A stretch of 7,269 nucleotides of DNA from an uncultured Oscillibacter sp. (lineage in GTDB: Bacteria > Bacillota > Clostridia > Oscillospirales > Oscillospiraceae). The DNA lies in assembly GCA_900551885.1 (NCBI GenBank), contig URXS01000095.1:1-7269 (forward strand), read 5' to 3'. Of the stretch, positions 5,913 to 7,269 are shown in pieces. Position 1 is the first letter of the stretch. Every line of letters starts with the position of its first letter. Below the pieces are notes generated by a model, which was not told the DNA's origin, made no database searches, and saw only the letters and a list, made by a program, of their open reading frames with translations. A program made the position numbers and the translations under genes.

Positions 5913-6877
5913 GTCAAATCCCTCTTGATGCCTTTTGTCACCCGGTAGACGTCCTCCAGGGTGCTCATCTGAACGATTTGCTCCTTGTAATAGCCGGAGT
6001 GGGGCACGCCTTTGAGATACCAGCAGTAATGGCGGCGGGCCTCCAGCACCGCCACCCGCTCCCCTTTATACTGCGCGGCCAGCTCAAACTGGCGCACAGC
6101 GGTGTCGCACCGCTCAGAGAGAGGAGGCAGAGGCGGGATGGGCTCCCCGGCCAGGGCGGCCTTGGCCTGCTGGAACAGCCAAGGGTTACCAAAGCAACCC
6201 CGGCCGATCATGGCCATGTCGGCCTTGGTGTGCTGGAGGATGCGGACGGCGTCCTCCGGCTTCCAGATGTCGCCGTTGGCGATCACCGGGATGGACACCG
6301 CTTCCTTTACCGCCCGGATGCTGTTCCAGTCTGCCTGGCCGCTGTACACCTGGGCCCGGGTACGGCCGTGGACCGCCACGGCGCTGACGCCGGCCTGCTC
6401 CAGCCCCCGGGCAAACTCCACGCAGTTGCAGTTGCCCATGTCCCAGCCCCGGCGGAACTTGGCGGTGACCGGCACGGAGACCGCCTTGACGACCGCCTCG
6501 GCGATGTGCGCGGCCTTCTCCGGGTCCTTCATCAGTGCGGCGCCGTCGCCGTTGTTCACGATTTTCCCCATGGGGCAGCCCATGTTCAGATCGATGATGT
6601 CCGCCCCGGTGTGTTCCAGGGCGATCTGGGCGGCCTCCGCCATGCACACCGGGTCGCTGCCGAAGATCTGTACGGCTGCCGGATGCTCTCCGGGAAACTG
6701 GGCCAGCAGGGAGAAGGTCTTTTTATCGTGGTAGCAGAGGGCCTTGGAGGAGATCAGCTCCGTAACGGTGTAACCGGCGCCCAACTCTGAACAGATCTGG
6801 CGAAAGGCCGCATCAGTGACACCGGCCATGGGCGCCAGGGCCAGTTGGGAGTCGATCTGTACGTTTCCAATCCGCAA
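5909..6877 (-). CDS. dusB: tRNA-dihydrouridine synthase, DusB type
   Basis: This FMN-dependent enzyme reduces specific uridines in the tRNA D-loop to dihydrouridine using NADPH. I choose the TTG start at 6875-6877, giving 322 residues. AGGAGG (opposite 6886-6891) lies eight bases upstream, and the protein then starts (M)RIGNVQIDSQLALAPMAGVTD, as family members do. An in-frame ATG at 6908-6910 would add 11 residues, but it lacks a Shine-Dalgarno and falls between the -10 box and the predicted transcription start. In the 322-residue numbering, the catalytic Cys is C101 in NMGCPMGKIVNNGDGAAL. VHGRTR at 169-174 and ANGDIW at 200-205 line the TIM barrel, and GRGCFGNPW at 226-234 is the FMN phosphate-binding motif. 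The C-terminal helical tRNA-binding domain is complete. It is the first gene of an operon with the sigma and anti-sigma genes. Confidence 0.95.
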   Translation of the reverse strand: MRIGNVQIDSQLALAPMAGVTDAAFRQICSELGAGYTVTELISSKALCYHDKKTFSLLAQFPGEHPAAVQIFGSDPVCMAEAAQIALEHTGADIIDLNMGCPMGKIVNNGDGAALMKDPEKAAHIAEAVVKAVSVPVTAKFRRGWDMGNCNCVEFARGLEQAGVSAVAVHGRTRAQVYSGQADWNSIRAVKEAVSIPVIANGDIWKPEDAVRILQHTKADMAMIGRGCFGNPWLFQQAKAALAGEPIPPLPPLSERCDTAVRQFELAAQYKGERVAVLEARRHYCWYLKGVPHSGYYKEQIVQMSTLEDVYRVTKGIKRDLT

Positions 6878-6912
6878 GGGCGTTTCCTCCTCTCCCACCA
6901 AAATGCCCATAT

Positions 6913-6941
6913 ACTATACCATAAGGCCGCTGAAAAGTCCA
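6913..6941 (-). promoter_or_regulatory. Promoter of the dusB operon
   Basis: On the - strand, TATAGT (opposite 6913-6918) is preceded by TGG, an extended -10 element. TGGACT (opposite 6936-6941) matches TTGACA at four of six positions with a 17-base spacer. The predicted start of transcription is near 6906, which leaves a short leader before the TTG start codon of dusB. The form is sigma-A-like; no ECF-type AAC -35 motif was seen. Confidence 0.55.
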
Positions 6942-7078
6942 CAGGGGAGTGCTCTGCGGCGAGAAATTCCACTGTTTCCTCTCCCTCGCGGCAAAAATTG
7001 CGGCCTCTCTCTTTTCCCGACGATATTTTACTGGGGAGGGCTGTAAAATGGTGGAAAAATACCAAGGAGGCCGCGGCA

Positions 7079-7269
7079 ATGCGGCGAAGGCAGGAGGAAT
7101 GTGCTGTGCGGCACGGTCAGATCACGTTGGAGGGGGAGCAGTCAACACGATTGCTGTCCTGGGGCATCCGGTTTTTCCTGGCGGCGGCGTTGACCGCCAG
7201 CCAGACGCCGGGGGGATACGCACCCTTTGCGCTGGGCTGTGTGGCGGCTGCGGGACCGGGAGCTGCCGG
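7079..7269 (+). CDS. spoIIE: SpoIIE-like stage II sporulation protein, N-terminal fragment
   Basis: The first 63 codons of a gene continue past the window edge. It starts at ATG 7079, with AAGGAGG at 7064-7070 eight bases upstream. A basic and polar N-terminus (MRRRQEECAVRHG) is followed from residue 31 by a hydrophobic stretch, RFFLAAALTASQTPGGYAPF, and then ALGCVAAAGPGAA. A first membrane segment ending in a G-x-x-PF-A/G-L-x-x-V/A-A pattern is typical of the start of SpoIIE. That protein is a multipass membrane phosphatase that activates sigma-F in the forespore during endospore formation. The PP2C phosphatase domain is not in the window, so the identity rests on a short stretch and another polytopic membrane protein is possible. 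The gene diverges from dusB across about 200 bases. TAAAAT at 7044-7049 is a possible -10 box, but no matching -35 or Spo0A box (TGTCGAA) was found. Confidence 0.7.
   Translation, partial: MRRRQEECAVRHGQITLEGEQSTRLLSWGIRFFLAAALTASQTPGGYAPFALGCVAAAGPGAA

Noticed and set aside
5190..6790. Open frames on the + strand opposite the sigma factor and dusB (252 and 294 codons)
   Set aside because: Both are antisense shadows of strongly conserved genes and show no recognisable protein features.
7020..7050. Spo0A box and complete sigma-A promoter for the SpoIIE-like gene
   Set aside because: No TGTCGAA-like box was found, and TAAAAT at 7044-7049 lacks an acceptable -35 box at normal spacing.

Overview
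The window looks like a GC-rich, endospore-forming member of the Clostridia, most plausibly an Oscillospiraceae-type gut anaerobe. This is inferred from several features together: the start of a SpoIIE-like sporulation gene, a rubredoxin, a QueT-family queuosine-precursor transporter, strong AGGAGG ribosome binding sites, two TTG starts, and GC-rich genes separated by AT-rich gaps. The species cannot be fixed from the sequence alone.

Left part (1-3660, all + strand). The window opens in the last 48 codons of a left-handed beta-helix acyltransferase, probably serine O-acetyltransferase. A gap follows with three successive hairpins, two of them good intrinsic terminators, and then a sigma-A-like promoter. 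Next come a dCMP deaminase-family gene (423-929) and, 19 bases later, a 777-residue protein (949-3282). That protein joins a polysaccharide pyruvyl transferase domain, a two-cluster 4Fe-4S ferredoxin domain and an FrhB/FdhB-type flavo-iron-sulfur domain. A 162-base AT-rich leader with small hairpins precedes a 52-residue rubredoxin (3445-3603). A strong bidirectional terminator separates this strand from the convergent genes.

Right part (3660-6877, - strand). Read in transcription order, a dusB tRNA-dihydrouridine synthase gene, an ECF sigma factor gene and a zinc-finger anti-sigma factor gene form an operon. Each junction is a 4-base ATGA overlap. A perfect 18-bp hairpin terminator ends the operon. 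A separately transcribed queT follows, preceded by a leader of about 180 bases with three stable hairpins and a terminator-like hairpin, which suggests RNA-level control. At the right edge (7079 onward, + strand) the first 63 codons of a SpoIIE-like gene diverge from dusB.

Two themes stand out. The first is redox chemistry: the iron-sulfur/flavin fusion protein lies next to a rubredoxin. The second is tRNA modification: dusB and queT lie on either side of an envelope-sensing sigma/anti-sigma pair. No mobile element, CRISPR array, tRNA or rRNA gene was seen. The most promising places for something undescribed are the fusion protein, the queT leader, and the translational coupling of dusB to a sigma factor.
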